63,785 nucleotides of DNA from JBGUVL01 sp964370395 (GCA_964370395.1 CAYJIZ010000015.1:1-63785); one strand, 5' to 3'; numbered from the stretch's first letter, positions 1 to 8,599 are shown. Made by a program: numbers and translations. The notes: generated by a model from the sequence alone, not told the origin.

Positions 1-82
1 ACTTTAAATACATTTTTGTACTTTTTGTGTGTCTACTTTTATTTTACTACTTCATTAATTATCACTTCTTTTGCTTTCTTTA

Positions 83-1414
83 CTATACGCCTTGTGCAAT
101 CATTGCATCTGCAACTTTTAAGAAACCTGCAATATTTGCTCCTGCAACTAGATTACCTTCTACACCAAATTCTTTAGCAGTAGTAGAGATGTTTTTGTAG
201 ATTGTTTCCATAATGTCTTTTAATTTTTCGTCTACTTCTTCAAACGTCCATGATAAACGCATTGAGTTTTGACTCATTTCAAGACCTGAAACTGCAACTC
301 CACCAGCGTTACTAGCTTTTCCTGGTGCATACATTACGTTGTTTGCTTGCAGTACTGCGATTGCTTCAGGAGTACATGGCATGTTTGCTCCTTCTGCTAC
401 AGCGATACAACCGCTTGCAACCAATGCTTTTGCACTAGCTTCATCTAATTCATTTTGTGTCGCACATGGAAGGGCAATATCACATTTCACTTTCCAAATG
501 TTAATGCATCCACCAACATAAGTAGCACCATCCACTAAATCAGCGTATTCTTCAATACGAGCACGACGAACTTCTTTGATGTCTTTCATCACATCTAAGT
601 TAATTCCATTTGGATCATAGATGTAACCTTTTGAATCAGACATCGCTACTACTTTAGCTCCTAATTGTGTTGCTTTTTCACATGCGTAAATGGCAACGTT
701 TCCAGAACCAGAAATAACAACTGTTTTTCCTTCGAAAGAATTGTTGTTGTCTTTCAACATCGCGTCTGTTAAGTAACATAATCCATATCCTGTTGCTTCT
801 GTTCTTGCTAGACTTCCACCCCAGTTTAATCCTTTACCAGTTAACACACCACTGAATTCATTACGTAGTTTTTTGTATTGTCCAAACATGTAACCAATTT
901 CACGTCCACCAACTCCGATGTCTCCTGCTGGAACATCTGTAAATTGTCCAATGTGTTTGCTTAATTCAGTCATAAAGCTTTGGCAGAAACGCATGATTTC
1001 ACCATCTGATTTACCTTTTGGATCAAAATCACTTCCACCTTTACCACCACCCATAGGTAGTGTAGTTAATGCGTTCTTAAAGATTTGTTCAAATCCTAAG
1101 AATTTAATGATACTAATATTTACAGAAGGGTGAAAACGTAATCCACCTTTGTATGGACCGATTGCACTGTTGAATTGTACTCTAAATCCACGGTTAACTT
1201 GTACTTTGTTGTTGTCATCAACCCAAGGAACACGGAAAATAATTTGGCGTTCAGGTTCAACGATTCTTTCAAAGACACCGCTATCTAATAATTCAGGTCT
1301 TTTTTCTGCTACCACTTCTAATGAATCCAAGACTTCATCAATCGCTTGTAAGAATTCTTTGTCATTAGGGTTTCTAGCAATTACTGCTTCTTTTACGTAA
1401 TCTAACTTCTTCAT
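83..1414 (-). CDS. gdhA: NADP-type glutamate dehydrogenase
   Basis: Reductive amination of 2-oxoglutarate with ammonia to glutamate in the cytosol. The 443-residue length fits the bacterial hexameric class. The substrate-site block with the PMGGGKGG run and the lysine of GPYKGGLRFHP are present, followed by a Rossmann segment (VVISGSGNVA) and the C-terminal SNAGGVAVSGLEM block. I chose the ATG at 1414 and not the GTG at 1423, because the AAGGAGAG ribosome site (about 1424-1430) is correctly spaced only for the ATG. The gene is a single unit, divergent from the aminotransferase at 1703. NADP preference is inferred from the family and was not tested. Confidence 0.95.
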   Translation of the reverse strand: MKKLDYVKEAVIARNPNDKEFLQAIDEVLDSLEVVAEKRPELLDSGVFERIVEPERQIIFRVPWVDDNNKVQVNRGFRVQFNSAIGPYKGGLRFHPSVNISIIKFLGFEQIFKNALTTLPMGGGKGGSDFDPKGKSDGEIMRFCQSFMTELSKHIGQFTDVPAGDIGVGGREIGYMFGQYKKLRNEFSGVLTGKGLNWGGSLARTEATGYGLCYLTDAMLKDNNNSFEGKTVVISGSGNVAIYACEKATQLGAKVVAMSDSKGYIYDPNGINLDVMKDIKEVRRARIEEYADLVDGATYVGGCINIWKVKCDIALPCATQNELDEASAKALVASGCIAVAEGANMPCTPEAIAVLQANNVMYAPGKASNAGGVAVSGLEMSQNSMRLSWTFEEVDEKLKDIMETIYKNISTTAKEFGVEGNLVAGANIAGFLKVADAMIAQGV

Positions 1415-1702
1415 ATGTGACACTCTCCTTTGTTTGAAAATTCTTTATTATTATATGCTATTTTACGGCTTATGAAAACACTTTTTTAACTTTTTTCATT
1501 ATTTTCATAAATTTTCATAAACTAAGCCCTTTCATTCGTTTTTTTACCAAAAATATACAAATTATGGTAAAAAACAGTCATTATTTAAAAAGAAATGGAA
1601 ATTATTTGTTTCAAAAATTGTGTAAAGTGTGCGGTTCGTGATATTTCTTTCTCTTTCTTTTCAAAATAGGGTATAATAAATAAGATAAAGTGAGGTTATT
1701 GT
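1415..1702. promoter_or_regulatory. divergent gdhA / aminotransferase control region
   Basis: AT-rich 288-base spacer. A TATAAT at 1672-1677 probably serves the rightward aminotransferase gene. A 10-bp inverted repeat (TTTTTTACCA at 1540-1549, TGGTAAAAAA at 1565-1574) lies mid-spacer. It has no following T tract on the plus strand, so it looks more like an operator than a terminator. Tandem TTTTCATAAA copies sit near 1502-1521. No gene is visible here. Confidence 0.4.
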
Positions 1703-2764
1703 ATGCGAATTTTTACCGTAGGACCAGTGGAGATGTTTGAACGTACACTTGAAGTGCGCGCAAAACAGCTTCCTTATTTTAGAACTGATGAATTTTCAGA
1801 AGTAATGTTGCAAATCCAAACGAAATTACTTCGTATTTTAGATACAGCACCAACAAGTAAATGTGCAATCATCACAGGATCGGGTAGTGCTGCAATGGAA
1901 GCAGTCGTATCGAATAGTTTTGATCAAAGTGATCGCTTATTAATTATTAATGGGGGAAGCTTTGGTAGTCGCTTTGTGCAGTTGTGTGATATTTATCATA
2001 TCGCTTATGATGCGATTACTCTTCGTTATGATGAAAAACTAACACAAGCACATCTTGATGCTTACAAAGACAATACGTATAGTGCAATGTTAGTGAATAT
2101 TCACGAAACTAGCACAGGACAATTGTACGATATCAAAATGCTTTCAAAGTTCTGTAAAGAAAAAGAGATGAAATTAGTAGTAGATGCGATCAGTAGCTTT
2201 TTAAGTGACCCTTTGCATATGGATAAGGATGGAATTGATTGTGTTATTTTAAGTTCGCAAAAAGCATTATCGCTAGCACCTGGATTAAGTATGGTGGTAA
2301 TGAATGAAACGTTCTATACCCAAAAGGTAAAAGAGAAACCAGTCATTAACTTATATTTAAATTTAAATGAACACATACGTAATATGGAACGCGGACAAAC
2401 ACCGAATACACCAGCGGTTGGGATTTGCTTTGAATTATTGGATATGCTTCAATACGTAGAAGAAAAAGGGGTAGCTACCATCATTGAAGAAACCAAAGCT
2501 CGCGCAATGGATTTTCGAGAAAAAGTAAAAGTGCTTGGTGTCACGCTACCAGCCTTTCCATTAAGTAATACCCTTACACCAATTGTATTCGAAAATGGGA
2601 AAGCGAGAGAAGTGTACGAATACTTACGTGATCATTATGAAATCTTTGTGACTCCTAGTGGTGGGGAATTAGCCACTAAAATTATTCGCATCGGTCACAT
2701 AGGAAACATGAAAGAAGAATATTACGATGATTTAATCGAGAAGATGAAGGAGGCAATCCAATGA
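1703..2764 (+). CDS. class V aminotransferase, 2-aminoethylphosphonate-pyruvate transaminase-like
   Basis: PLP fold type I enzyme of 353 residues. Visible family marks are the GSGSAAMEA phosphate-binding loop (about 59-67), HETSTGQLYD (134-143), the DAISS aspartate (161), and the Schiff-base lysine K187 in SSQKALS. The nearest characterised family is PhnW, which interconverts 2-aminoethylphosphonate and phosphonoacetaldehyde; alanine-glyoxylate or serine-pyruvate aminotransferase is the alternative. Its stop overlaps by 4 bases the start of a CTP-dependent nucleotidyltransferase. In some bacteria an AEP transaminase is fused to an AEP cytidylyltransferase (PntC), which supports an AEP or phosphonolipid role. 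No PEP mutase or phosphonopyruvate decarboxylase is in the window, so the substrate is uncertain. Confidence 0.75.
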   Translation: MRIFTVGPVEMFERTLEVRAKQLPYFRTDEFSEVMLQIQTKLLRILDTAPTSKCAIITGSGSAAMEAVVSNSFDQSDRLLIINGGSFGSRFVQLCDIYHIAYDAITLRYDEKLTQAHLDAYKDNTYSAMLVNIHETSTGQLYDIKMLSKFCKEKEMKLVVDAISSFLSDPLHMDKDGIDCVILSSQKALSLAPGLSMVVMNETFYTQKVKEKPVINLYLNLNEHIRNMERGQTPNTPAVGICFELLDMLQYVEEKGVATIIEETKARAMDFREKVKVLGVTLPAFPLSNTLTPIVFENGKAREVYEYLRDHYEIFVTPSGGELATKIIRIGHIGNMKEEYYDDLIEKMKEAIQ

Positions 2765-3468
2765 AAGCAATATTGATGGCAGCAGGAATGGGAACACGTA
2801 TTTCATCAGAAACAAATAAGCCGAAAAGTTTATTACCATTAAAAGATGAAAGTTTAATTATGCATACGGTTCAATTATTATTAAAAAATAATATTGATGT
2901 GAATATTATCTTAGGATACAAAGGGGAATTCATTAAAGAGGAATTAAAAGGATTACCCGTTACTTTCTTTGAGAACCCTTTCTATAAAGTAACGAATTCT
3001 ATCGCTTCTTTATGGTTTGCGAAAGACATCTTACAAGAAGAAGACATTATTTTAGGAAATGCAGATGTATTTTATACACAAGCATTATTAGATGTGGTAA
3101 TGCAAGAAGAAAGAGACATTGTGATGATAGCTGACTCAAGTCGTATTGAACAAGGGGATTACTTCTTTCAATGCGATGCCAATTATAAACTAGTTGATTA
3201 TGGAAAAGAGTTAAAAGTAAAAGATCGCAGTTGTGAGTATGTGGGATTGGCGAAAATTAGAAAAGGTTTTCTACCAACATTTAAGAAGCAATTGCTTTTC
3301 TTAGTTCATAATGGCGAATATAACTATTGGTGGGAAAACACCTTATATACTATGATTGATCAAGTTGATGTTAATGTAAAAGACATCAATGGCTTATTTT
3401 GGGGAGAAGTGGACACCAAAGAAGATTACCGTCGTATCTTGGATTACATTCAAACAAATGAATATTAA
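2761..3468 (+). CDS. LicC/PntC-like CTP:phospho(no)-amine cytidylyltransferase
   Basis: Nucleotidyltransferase (235 residues) with the N-terminal signature AAGMGTRISSETNKPKSLLP, followed by NPFYKVTNSIASLW, which resembles the LicC choline/AEP-binding region, and the metal-binding GNADV (about 99-103). The C-terminal WGEVDTKEDY is the usual second metal site of this family. The probable reaction activates phosphocholine or 2-aminoethylphosphonate as a CMP ester for decorating a lipid or glycan. Translational coupling (ATGA overlap) to the AEP-transaminase-like gene favours AEP. A choline-kinase-like gene at 33.1 kb keeps phosphocholine open. Confidence 0.72.
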   Translation: MKAILMAAGMGTRISSETNKPKSLLPLKDESLIMHTVQLLLKNNIDVNIILGYKGEFIKEELKGLPVTFFENPFYKVTNSIASLWFAKDILQEEDIILGNADVFYTQALLDVVMQEERDIVMIADSSRIEQGDYFFQCDANYKLVDYGKELKVKDRSCEYVGLAKIRKGFLPTFKKQLLFLVHNGEYNYWWENTLYTMIDQVDVNVKDINGLFWGEVDTKEDYRRILDYIQTNEY

Positions 3469-3512
3469 AAAAACGCTATGTTGATACTGTTACAGTGTTA
3501 ACTAGCGTTTTT
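3469..3512. terminator. bidirectional intrinsic terminator
   Basis: AAAACGCTA (from 3470) pairs with TAGCGTTTT (from 3503). The interior TGTTGATACTG/CAGTGTTAAC arms nearly pair as well. A runs and T runs on both sides serve the cytidylyltransferase (plus) and the small membrane gene (minus). Confidence 0.8.
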
Positions 3513-3689
3513 CTCTAAAAGCAGATAAAGTATTTGACCAAAAACATTACCAAATACAACAATAATAATCCATATATTACGATTACCATAATGAAAGTAA
3601 CTTCGTTCATTAATATCATTGATGAGCACATACATAATAAAAAACTCACAAGCGAGTAAACCGAGTGAAAGGATTGTTATAAAAACCAT
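3498..3689 (-). CDS. small PLDc_N-like membrane protein
   Basis: 63 residues, two hydrophobic segments (about 1-21 and 41-58). The ending FGNVFGQILYLLLEK matches the pattern of PLD-nuclease N-terminal-like small proteins. I moved the start from 3710 to the ATG at 3689 because AGAGGTGA lies about 6 bases before it. The function of stand-alone PLDc_N proteins is unknown. It converges with the cytidylyltransferase and shares its terminator. Confidence 0.6.
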   Translation of the reverse strand: MVFITILSLGLLACEFFIMYVLINDINERSYFHYGNRNIWIIIVVFGNVFGQILYLLLEKNAS

Positions 3690-3784
3690 ACGTATCACCT
3701 CTGCTTTCATTATAATACAAAATGATACTATTTGCCTTTTTAATTGTAAGAAGGTACTATTAATAAGGAAGAAAGTGAGAGTAC

Positions 3785-4753
3785 ATGAAATACAAGAAAT
3801 TATTACTCGTTGTGTTATCCATATTGCTTGTGGTGCTTATTATCGTAGGACACTATGCTATGATACATGAGCGAAAAGAAAAGCAAGAAATGGACAAACC
3901 AATTTATCAAAAAGTGAATATGAATGGATTCATTGAACCTTGGTACCAAAAGTATCGCGTCATTACCCATGCGTTAGGCGGGATTAATGGAAAGTCCTAT
4001 ACCAATAGTATCGATGCGTTAAACGTGAACTACGAGAGTGGGAAACGCCTTTATGAAGCAGATTTTAATTACACTAGCGATGGCGTTGTCATTTTAACAC
4101 ATGATTTTCAAGAAACAGAAAATAACTTAATTGATTTTCCAGATGGGTATGTACCTAGTTACGAAGAATTTATGAGCAATCATATTTATTATAAATACCA
4201 TCCTACAAGTGCATTAGAATTATTAGAGTACATGCATCAACATGGGGATATGTATTTAGTAAGTGATATCAAATACGAAGATCCTGCTACGATTACATCA
4301 ATCATGCAAGATATTGTTAATTTAGCGATAGAAAACGATATGGAAGAAGTGTTGGATCGCTTCATCGTACAATTTTACTTTGAACAAAATTATTACGACT
4401 TACAAGCTATCTATCCATTTAAAAATTACATCTATTCCTTGTATGCAGAAAAAAACAAAGATTTTGAACGAGCAAAAGACTTCTGTCTACAAAACAACAT
4501 TCCAGTTGTCTTAATGCGTTCTAGTTGGGTGAAGGATGAAACAACACTGTCTGTATTCAATGATAACAATATTAAAGTATACGTTTATACATTAAATAAC
4601 TTAACTACGATTTATGAGCGATTAGCACAAGGAGTGTATGGTATTGTAAGTGATTATACCTTTGAGAAGGATTTATTCATAAAAGACTATTACTCACTAC
4701 CAATTATTTATCGCTTACCTATTGACATCGACTTTAATAAATTGTATGATTAA
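3785..4753 (+). CDS. membrane-anchored GDPD-like phosphodiesterase
   Basis: Glycerophosphodiester phosphodiesterase fold, 322 residues, with an N-terminal membrane anchor (about 4-25), so the enzyme faces outside. Family positions visible are H62 (ITHALGG), N74, E91 and D93 in EADFNYTSDG, and H106 in LTHDF. The classic HRG start is altered to HALGG, so activity on glycerophosphodiesters is likely but not certain. Late strands (YVYTLNN and GIVSDY) are as in GDPDs. A single gene just upstream of the infC leader. Confidence 0.75.
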   Translation: MKYKKLLLVVLSILLVVLIIVGHYAMIHERKEKQEMDKPIYQKVNMNGFIEPWYQKYRVITHALGGINGKSYTNSIDALNVNYESGKRLYEADFNYTSDGVVILTHDFQETENNLIDFPDGYVPSYEEFMSNHIYYKYHPTSALELLEYMHQHGDMYLVSDIKYEDPATITSIMQDIVNLAIENDMEEVLDRFIVQFYFEQNYYDLQAIYPFKNYIYSLYAEKNKDFERAKDFCLQNNIPVVLMRSSWVKDETTLSVFNDNNIKVYVYTLNNLTTIYERLAQGVYGIVSDYTFEKDLFIKDYYSLPIIYRLPIDIDFNKLYD

Positions 4754-4885
4754 GCAGCAAGAAAAGTAAGTAGAAAGCAGAAGACCACTTCTCACCTGCT
4801 GCCTTAAGGCAAAGGTTACAGCGCTACCGTCGATCAAATGACAAAAGTGTATAGTGGGCGACTGTCGCTCACTTTTTATTTGCTT
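4754..4885 (+). ncRNA. infC operon leader with L20-type attenuator
   Basis: The 130 bases before infC hold several pairable blocks (GCAGCA at 4755 with TGCTGC near 4797; CCTTAAGG at 4803) and end in a clear intrinsic terminator: GTGGGCG (4854-4860), loop ACTGT, CGCTCAC (4866-4872), then a T tract. In Bacillota the infC-rpmI-rplT mRNA is autoregulated by L20 binding to a leader that switches a terminator. The position and architecture fit. I could not test the match to the known L20-leader model. Confidence 0.7.
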
Positions 4886-4905
4886 AGAAAGTAATGGAGG
4901 TGTCT

Positions 4906-5445
4906 ATTATCAGAAAAGTAGTTCCAAACAATGTTAACGATGATTTAGTTAACGAAAAGATTCGCTTTAGAGAAGTTCTAGTTATCGATGCGAATGGAGA
5001 TCAATTAGGGGTGATGACTCGCGAAGATGCACAAGCGAGAGCATACGAACAAGAATTGGATTTATTGTGTGTTGCACCGAAAGGGCAGCCACCAGTATGT
5101 AAAATTCTTGATTATGGAAAACATCGCTTTGCGCAACAAAAGAAGAAAAAAGAAGATAAACGCAAGCAACATATTGTGGAAATCAAAGGACTTCGTTTGC
5201 CGCCAAATATTGATAAACATGATTTCGAAACGAAATTAAATCATGCTCGTAAATGGATCGAAAGCGGTATGAAAGTGAAAGTTGACATGCGCTTTAGAGG
5301 ACGTCTAATCACTAGAGTAGATGTTGGGAAAGTAGTAATGAATAACTTTGTAGAGCAAATTGCTGATATCGCAGCCGTTGAAAAGAAACCGTCGTTAGAA
5401 GGAAATACAATGTCTTGTGTATTAGCGCCAAAGAAGAATAAGTAA
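4906..5445 (+). CDS. infC: translation initiation factor IF-3, AUU start
   Basis: Binds the 30S subunit, keeps subunits apart and checks start-codon pairing. Two-domain IF3 of about 180 residues: the N domain contains VNDDLVNEKIRFREVLVIDANGDQLGV, a lysine-rich linker follows (QQKKKKEDKRK), and the C domain ends AAVEKKPSLEGNTMSCVLAPKK. The apparent ATG at 4894 overlaps the ribosome site GGAGG (4896-4900). The natural start is the ATT at 4906, 5 bases downstream (ATC at 4909 is possible). A non-AUG AUU start is the classic autoregulatory device of infC. First gene of infC-rpmI-rplT. Confidence 0.95.
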   Translation: MIRKVVPNNVNDDLVNEKIRFREVLVIDANGDQLGVMTREDAQARAYEQELDLLCVAPKGQPPVCKILDYGKHRFAQQKKKKEDKRKQHIVEIKGLRLPPNIDKHDFETKLNHARKWIESGMKVKVDMRFRGRLITRVDVGKVVMNNFVEQIADIAAVEKKPSLEGNTMSCVLAPKKNK

Positions 5446-5463
5446 TTAGGAGGACGTAAGATT

Positions 5464-5658
5464 ATGCCAAAAATGAAAACACATAAAGGACTTGCTAAAC
5501 GTGTAAAGAGAACAGGTTCTGGGAAATTAAAAAGAGGACACGCACACACTTCTCACCGTTTCCACGGTAAGACTAAAAAACAAAGAAGACATTTAGCAAA
5601 ATCAGCATTAGTGAACAATTCAGATTACAAACGTATCAAACTAATGCTTCATAAATAG
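5464..5658 (+). CDS. rpmI: 50S ribosomal protein L35
   Basis: 64 residues, the standard L35 length. It has the basic start PKMKTHKGLAKRVKRTGSGK and the conserved HTSHRFHGKTKKQRR block, ending in LMLHK. An AGGAGG ribosome site (5448-5453) precedes it. It lies between infC and rplT as in nearly all Bacillota, and is cotranscribed from the attenuated leader. Confidence 0.97.
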   Translation: MPKMKTHKGLAKRVKRTGSGKLKRGHAHTSHRFHGKTKKQRRHLAKSALVNNSDYKRIKLMLHK

Positions 5659-5673
5659 TAGGAGGATTCAAAT

Positions 5674-6234
5674 ATGCCAAGAGTAAAAGGTGGAACAGTA
5701 ACACGCGCAAGAAGAAAAAAGATTATTAAATTAGCGAAAGGGTATTTTGGAAGTAAACACACATTATACCGTACAGCAAATGAACAAGTAATGCATTCAT
5801 TAAAATATGCTTACAGAGATAGAAAACAATTAAAACGTGAAATGCGTAAATTATGGATTGCACGTATTAATGCAGGAGCTAGAATCAATGGATTAAGCTA
5901 CTCAAAATTAACTTGTGGTTTAAAATGGGCTAACATCACAATTAACAGAAAAATGTTAAGTGAAATGGCTATACACGACGAAAAAGGATTTGCAGCTATT
6001 TGTGATGCAGCGAAAGCGGCTTTAGAAAAAGGTCCAGTTGCGAAAGCAGAAGTAGAAGCAAAACCAGTTGCGAAAAAAGCAGCAGCAAAAGTTGAAAAAG
6101 TAGAAGAAGCAAAAGCAGAAACTACTGATTTATCTTCTTTAAAAGTTGCTGAATTACGTGATTTAGCAAAAGCAAAAGGTGTTGAAGGTTATTCTTCAAT
6201 GAAAAAAGCGGAATTAATTGAAGCATTAAGCTAA
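5674..6234 (+). CDS. rplT: 50S ribosomal protein L20 with Rho_N/SAP-like C-terminal extension
   Basis: Residues 1-118 are a normal L20, with PRVKGG, RARRKKIIKLAKGYFG, the RKLWIARINAGAR 23S-binding block and NRKMLSEMAI. L20 normally ends here. This protein goes on to 186 residues: an Ala/Lys/Glu-rich linker (about 120-151) and a terminal module (about 152-186) with the pattern LSSLKVAELRDLAKAKGV...SSMKKAELIEAL, typical of Rho N-terminal/SAP-like nucleic-acid-binding helices. The reading frame is continuous and followed by a strong terminator, so this is not a read-through. L20 is also the operon repressor; an extra RNA- or DNA-binding module could affect that (inference). Confidence 0.93.
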   Translation: MPRVKGGTVTRARRKKIIKLAKGYFGSKHTLYRTANEQVMHSLKYAYRDRKQLKREMRKLWIARINAGARINGLSYSKLTCGLKWANITINRKMLSEMAIHDEKGFAAICDAAKAALEKGPVAKAEVEAKPVAKKAAAKVEKVEEAKAETTDLSSLKVAELRDLAKAKGVEGYSSMKKAELIEALS

Positions 6235-6240
6235 TAAAGC

Positions 6241-6271
6241 AAAGGACTGTTTATGAAACAGTCCTTTTTTT
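6241..6271. terminator. rplT terminator (bidirectional)
   Basis: AAAGGACTGTTT / AAACAGTCCTTT perfect 12-bp stem, ATG loop, T7 tail. It overlaps the stop of the convergent arylsulfotransferase-like gene. Confidence 0.92.
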
Positions 6272-7919
6272 ATGAGAAATAAAATTGATTGAAATTGTAT
6301 TTAAAGACACGATAAGCATATTTTTCTGCTTCGTAATTGTATTGTCGAATCATCTTTCCACTTGTGTCATATTCGTTGAAACAATGGGACTTTCCAGAAC
6401 TTGTCACAATCGTGTTTTCATAATCTTGAATATTACTTACGATACTTGAATAAGGCAAAGCAAAGTGATCCACTAAGGTATAAGTACCTTTTGTTTCATC
6501 GACTAAATATTTGTAATAATACGAAGCTTCTCCTTCATTGAAACTACCTGCACCTACAAAGGCTGACCAGTCTATGTCATCGCGTGTTCTAGCGGCGGTG
6601 TAATTGTTGTTGTACATCGTAATGTAGTATTGGCCATCACGTAAGGTAGCATCACTTGAAAAAGTAATGGAATGTTGTCCTGATTGAGAAATAAAGTCAC
6701 CATCCTTTTCTAGTAATATCGCTTGTGTTGCTTGATCGTTTTGATAAACAGAAGGATCGGCTATCATGTATTCGATTGTCGGATCACTATAAATATCATT
6801 GATTTTAATAATTGAACTTAACTCTCTTGAACTAACAAGTAAGCTAGTACCATCTAAGGTAAGTGAGTTTAAATGAATCCAGTCCAACTCATCTCCACCA
6901 TATGTGTTTCCTTCTTCAGGATAGATGGCTTGTTCATATAAAGAAGGTAATAATTCTTTCATATCGATGATTTTTTTCACTTCATTTGTTTTCAAATTGT
7001 AAGAAATAACAACATCTTCAATGGTATCTGTTTCTGTTTCATCCGCTAAGATTAGTAAACTGTCGCTTTTCTCATCATAGATGAAATCATGGTGTTGTTC
7101 ATATCCTTCAAAATTGTAGATGCCAACAATCTTTCCTAAACTATCCACTTTGATAAAACCGTTTTTCTTATATGCATACAATAAACAATCATCAATCCAC
7201 AATAAGCGATCACTGCGATAGTTTTTCAAAATGTATTCACTTCGCATGATACCATCGTTATCGTACAAGTAAACGTTGGATTGGTAATTCTTATCCAAAC
7301 CGAATACGGCAAACAAACCGTCGCTTATCGCTTGGGTAGAAGTACCTTCACTCACTGTTAATTTTTGATTTGCTGCATTTTTACTTTCAGGCATTTGAAT
7401 GGTATGGGTTTCTGTTTTTATTACTTTATCATCTTGTTGGTAAGTGATGGACAATTCGTTTTGCATGCCATGAACAAACCCGATAAACTGGTATGCATAG
7501 CTACCATCTTCTAATTTGTGGAGTTTTGCTACTTGTTCATAATCAGCAATGCTTTCATCCTCAACATGAATGCGATAAGAAATCGTATACGGTGTATCGC
7601 TTTCAAATGTATAGTAGAAAGAAGAACTGTTGGTTCCAAAAGGATTATAAATTAAGAGCGGAGAAGAACTTTGCTGCAATGTCGTCTCGATATCTTGGCT
7701 TACTGCATTTTGATAACCCTTCGTGTAAATAGACATATCTTCCTCTTTTTCAATGCGGTATATGCCATCGCCTAATGTTTCATCTATTACTAAATGTGTA
7801 TTGTCTTGGTACCAATAGGCATTGTTTTTTGTCATTGCAAAAACAATGCGATCATAATTCGTAATTGAGATAATCGCAAATGCGCATAGGACGAGTAGTG
7901 TAATCCATCTTTTTTTCAT
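6270..7919 (-). CDS. arylsulfotransferase (ASST)-like, membrane-anchored
   Basis: 549 residues with one N-terminal membrane segment (about 5-20) and no obvious cleavage site. The six-bladed-propeller ASST family is indicated by H276/H277 (EQHHDFIYD), H349 in GGDELDWIHLNSL, R365 in SSRELSSI and H416 in SGQHSITF. These correspond in order to the His/His/Arg/His set used by PAPS-independent aryl-sulfate sulfotransferases, which move sulfate between phenols. The extracytoplasmic location is inferred. The gene is monocistronic, with a good ATG start near GGGGGTG. The natural donor and acceptor are unknown. Confidence 0.75.
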   Translation of the reverse strand: MKKRWITLLVLCAFAIISITNYDRIVFAMTKNNAYWYQDNTHLVIDETLGDGIYRIEKEEDMSIYTKGYQNAVSQDIETTLQQSSSPLLIYNPFGTNSSSFYYTFESDTPYTISYRIHVEDESIADYEQVAKLHKLEDGSYAYQFIGFVHGMQNELSITYQQDDKVIKTETHTIQMPESKNAANQKLTVSEGTSTQAISDGLFAVFGLDKNYQSNVYLYDNDGIMRSEYILKNYRSDRLLWIDDCLLYAYKKNGFIKVDSLGKIVGIYNFEGYEQHHDFIYDEKSDSLLILADETETDTIEDVVISYNLKTNEVKKIIDMKELLPSLYEQAIYPEEGNTYGGDELDWIHLNSLTLDGTSLLVSSRELSSIIKINDIYSDPTIEYMIADPSVYQNDQATQAILLEKDGDFISQSGQHSITFSSDATLRDGQYYITMYNNNYTAARTRDDIDWSAFVGAGSFNEGEASYYYKYLVDETKGTYTLVDHFALPYSSIVSNIQDYENTIVTSSGKSHCFNEYDTSGKMIRQYNYEAEKYAYRVFKYNFNQFYFS

Positions 7920-8125
7920 TGTGTCACCCCCGATGTCATTTTTATTATAAAAAAGATAATTGAATAAATGGTGAATGACGCATAAAATCTACTTGAAAAG
8001 TAAGTGGTAATATTTGGAATTAAAAAAATAAAAAAAGCAATAAGTTTAAAAAATCGACGTTTTCGAGGGAATTTAACTTGACTATTACAACGTTTAATTA
8101 TATCCTAACAAAGTAGGAGGACACT

Positions 8126-8584
8126 ATGAGTAATACACGACATACATTAAATGAATTATTAGTAGGACTATTCAACTACATTCTTTATATTGAAGAAAGA
8201 AATTTAAAGGCGTGTGGCGTTGAATTGTCAATGAATGAAGTTCATATCCTAGAGAATATTGAAAAAGCAAGTGACAATAGTATGTCGCATATTGCAGGTA
8301 GGTTAATGGTAACGCAAGGAACCTTAACGACTAATGTTTCAAAATTGATCAACAAAGGGTATATTGTTCGTTATCGAGACGAAGATGACAAACGAGTATT
8401 TCGTTTGAAAAATACAGACAAAGCAAAAAGCATATTGAAAATCCATGATGATTTTCATGCGAATATGATCGATAAAGCAATCGGCGACTTAGGCTTAGAT
8501 GAAAATGAAGTATTAAACGAATCGTTAGAAAACATTCTACAATACTTTAGAGAAGAATATTCTGATAAGAAAGCTGTTTTATAA
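8126..8584 (+). CDS. fabT: FabT-like MarR-family repressor of fatty-acid synthesis
   Basis: MarR winged helix, 152 residues: recognition region AGRLMVTQGTLTTNVSKLINKGYI and wing YRDEDDKRVFRL, with N- and C-terminal dimerisation helices (FNYILYIEERNLK; FHANMIDKAI). The spacing and wording are close to streptococcal FabT, which binds DNA with acyl-ACP as corepressor. It lies 2.8 kb before the FAS operon, whose promoter carries three FabT-type palindromes, so it is the likely regulator. An AGGAGG site precedes the ATG. No matching palindrome was found before the gene itself. Confidence 0.8.
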   Translation: MSNTRHTLNELLVGLFNYILYIEERNLKACGVELSMNEVHILENIEKASDNSMSHIAGRLMVTQGTLTTNVSKLINKGYIVRYRDEDDKRVFRLKNTDKAKSILKIHDDFHANMIDKAIGDLGLDENEVLNESLENILQYFREEYSDKKAVL

Positions 8585-8599
8585 GAACAGCTTTTTTTG
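8570..8599 (+). terminator. fabT terminator
   Basis: AAGCTGTT / AACAGCTT stem straddling the stop codon, followed by a T tract. Confidence 0.85.

Noticed and set aside
4894..4905. ATG start for infC at 4894
   Set aside because: The ATGGAGG itself is the ribosome site; AUU at 4906 fits spacing and the known habit of infC.
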